A stretch of DNA of 6,974 bases, from the NCBI GenBank assembly GCA_015660615.1, contig DQKQ01000115.1:1-6974 (forward strand). The letters are read 5' to 3'. The notes below the pieces were generated by a model, which was given only the letters and a program-made list of their open reading frames with translations, searched no databases and had not been told where the DNA came from. Both the position numbers and the translations under genes were made by a program. Source of the stretch: Flavobacteriales bacterium (GTDB taxonomy: Bacteria > Bacteroidota > Bacteroidia > Flavobacteriales_D > Sanyastnellaceae). Below are positions 6,352 to 6,974 of the stretch, piece by piece; the first letter of the stretch is position 1, and each line of letters begins with the position of its first letter.

Positions 6352-6974
6352 ATGGCTAAAAAATTAACACCGAGAAGCGAAGATTACAGCAAGTGGTATA
6401 ACGAAATTGTTGTTGATGCTGACCTAGCTCAGCACTCTGACGTAAAGGGCTGTATGGTTATTAAGCCATATGGTTATGCTATATGGGAGAGGATGAAGGA
6501 TGTTCTTGATGGCATGTTTAAGGAGACTGGACATATGAATGCCTACTTCCCACTTTTTATCCCTAAGAGCTACCTGTCTAAGGAGGCCGCTCACGTGAAG
6601 GGGTTTGCGAAAGAGTGTGCTGTTGTGACTCACTATCGTCTTATTAACGACCCGAATGGGAAAGGACTGATTGTTGATCCTAAAGCAAAGTTGGAGGAAG
6701 AGCTTATCGTTCGTCCGACTTCTGAGACGATTATTTGGAATACATACAGGAAATGGATACAGAGCTACCGCGATCTTCCACTTCTAATTAACCAATGGGC
6801 GAATGTTGTCCGTTGGGAGATGCGTACCCGTCTTTTCCTCAGAACTACTGAGTTTTTATGGCAGGAGGGGCATACGGCTCACGCTACTGAGCAGGAGGCT
6901 CAGGAGGAGACCCGTCGCATGCTTGATATTTATGCCAAATTCACGGAAGGCTGGATGGCCATGCCAGTGATTAA
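6352..6974 (+). CDS. proS: Prolyl-tRNA synthetase (5' part)
   Basis: The frame is open from ATG 6352 to the window edge (207 complete codons), so the gene is cut at its 3' end. It is a class II synthetase that charges tRNA-Pro in the cytoplasm. The start MAKKLTPRSEDYSKWYNEIV is typical of the archaeal/eukaryote-like type without the editing insert, which is common in Bacteroidota. Motif 1 lies at about 35-71 (IKPYGYAIWERM, then AYFPLFIP), RPTSE at 121-125 for substrate binding, and motif 2 at about 154-173 with RWEMRTR and LRTTEFLWQEGH. The anticodon-binding and C-terminal domains lie outside the window. The start is fixed by these conserved N-terminal residues. No strong Shine-Dalgarno precedes it. 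It diverges from the lipoprotein/barrel pair across 88 bases. Confidence 0.96.
   Translation, partial: MAKKLTPRSEDYSKWYNEIVVDADLAQHSDVKGCMVIKPYGYAIWERMKDVLDGMFKETGHMNAYFPLFIPKSYLSKEAAHVKGFAKECAVVTHYRLINDPNGKGLIVDPKAKLEEELIVRPTSETIIWNTYRKWIQSYRDLPLLINQWANVVRWEMRTRLFLRTTEFLWQEGHTAHATEQEAQEETRRMLDIYAKFTEGWMAMPVI

Noticed and set aside
6424..6633. 69-codon minus-strand open frame inside proS
   Set aside because: Antisense to conserved synthetase sequence.

Overview
The window looks like core chromosome of a Bacteroidota, probably a Flavobacteriales relative. Evidence for this: it is AT-rich with few Shine-Dalgarno sites, it carries a DUF4369-type lipoprotein, an OmpP1/FadL-type barrel with the AMGGAFGALGAD/NPAG signature and an archaeal/eukaryote-like prolyl-tRNA synthetase, and the proS upstream region has an element close to the Bacteroidota -7 box. 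I see no mobile element, CRISPR array, tRNA or rRNA, and no sign of recent transfer.

Layout. (1) Positions 1-1766, minus strand: lpxK (lipid A 4'-kinase), then a lipoprotein whose C-terminal part runs off the left edge. The two overlap by ATGA, so they are probably translationally coupled. (2) Positions 1765-3702, plus strand: a Nif3/YbgI-family dinuclear-metal protein and a coiled-coil 'C4 zinc-ribbon' family protein, 18 bases apart. This block diverges from lpxK, and the two start codons overlap in one CATG. (3) Positions 3703-3813: a convergent gap with a strong, symmetric hairpin terminator. (4) Positions 3814-6263, minus strand: a Tyr/Gly/Asn-rich repeat lipoprotein, then an OmpP1/FadL-like outer-membrane barrel 11 bases downstream. 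(5) Positions 6264-6351: a compact divergent promoter region. (6) Positions 6352-6974, plus strand: the first 207 codons of proS.

Most of the window concerns the cell envelope: lipid A synthesis, two lipoproteins and a barrel. The Nif3/coiled-coil pair is a widely conserved neighbourhood of unclear function. The points most worth a second look are these: the zinc-ribbon protein has lost all four predicted metal cysteines while keeping the rest of the domain; the divergent lpxK/nif3 genes share start-codon bases with no intergenic DNA; and the repeat lipoprotein has an unusual acidic, aromatic-repeat, basic architecture and sits next to a barrel. I do not see a clearly new multi-gene system, and most of this is ordinary housekeeping DNA.
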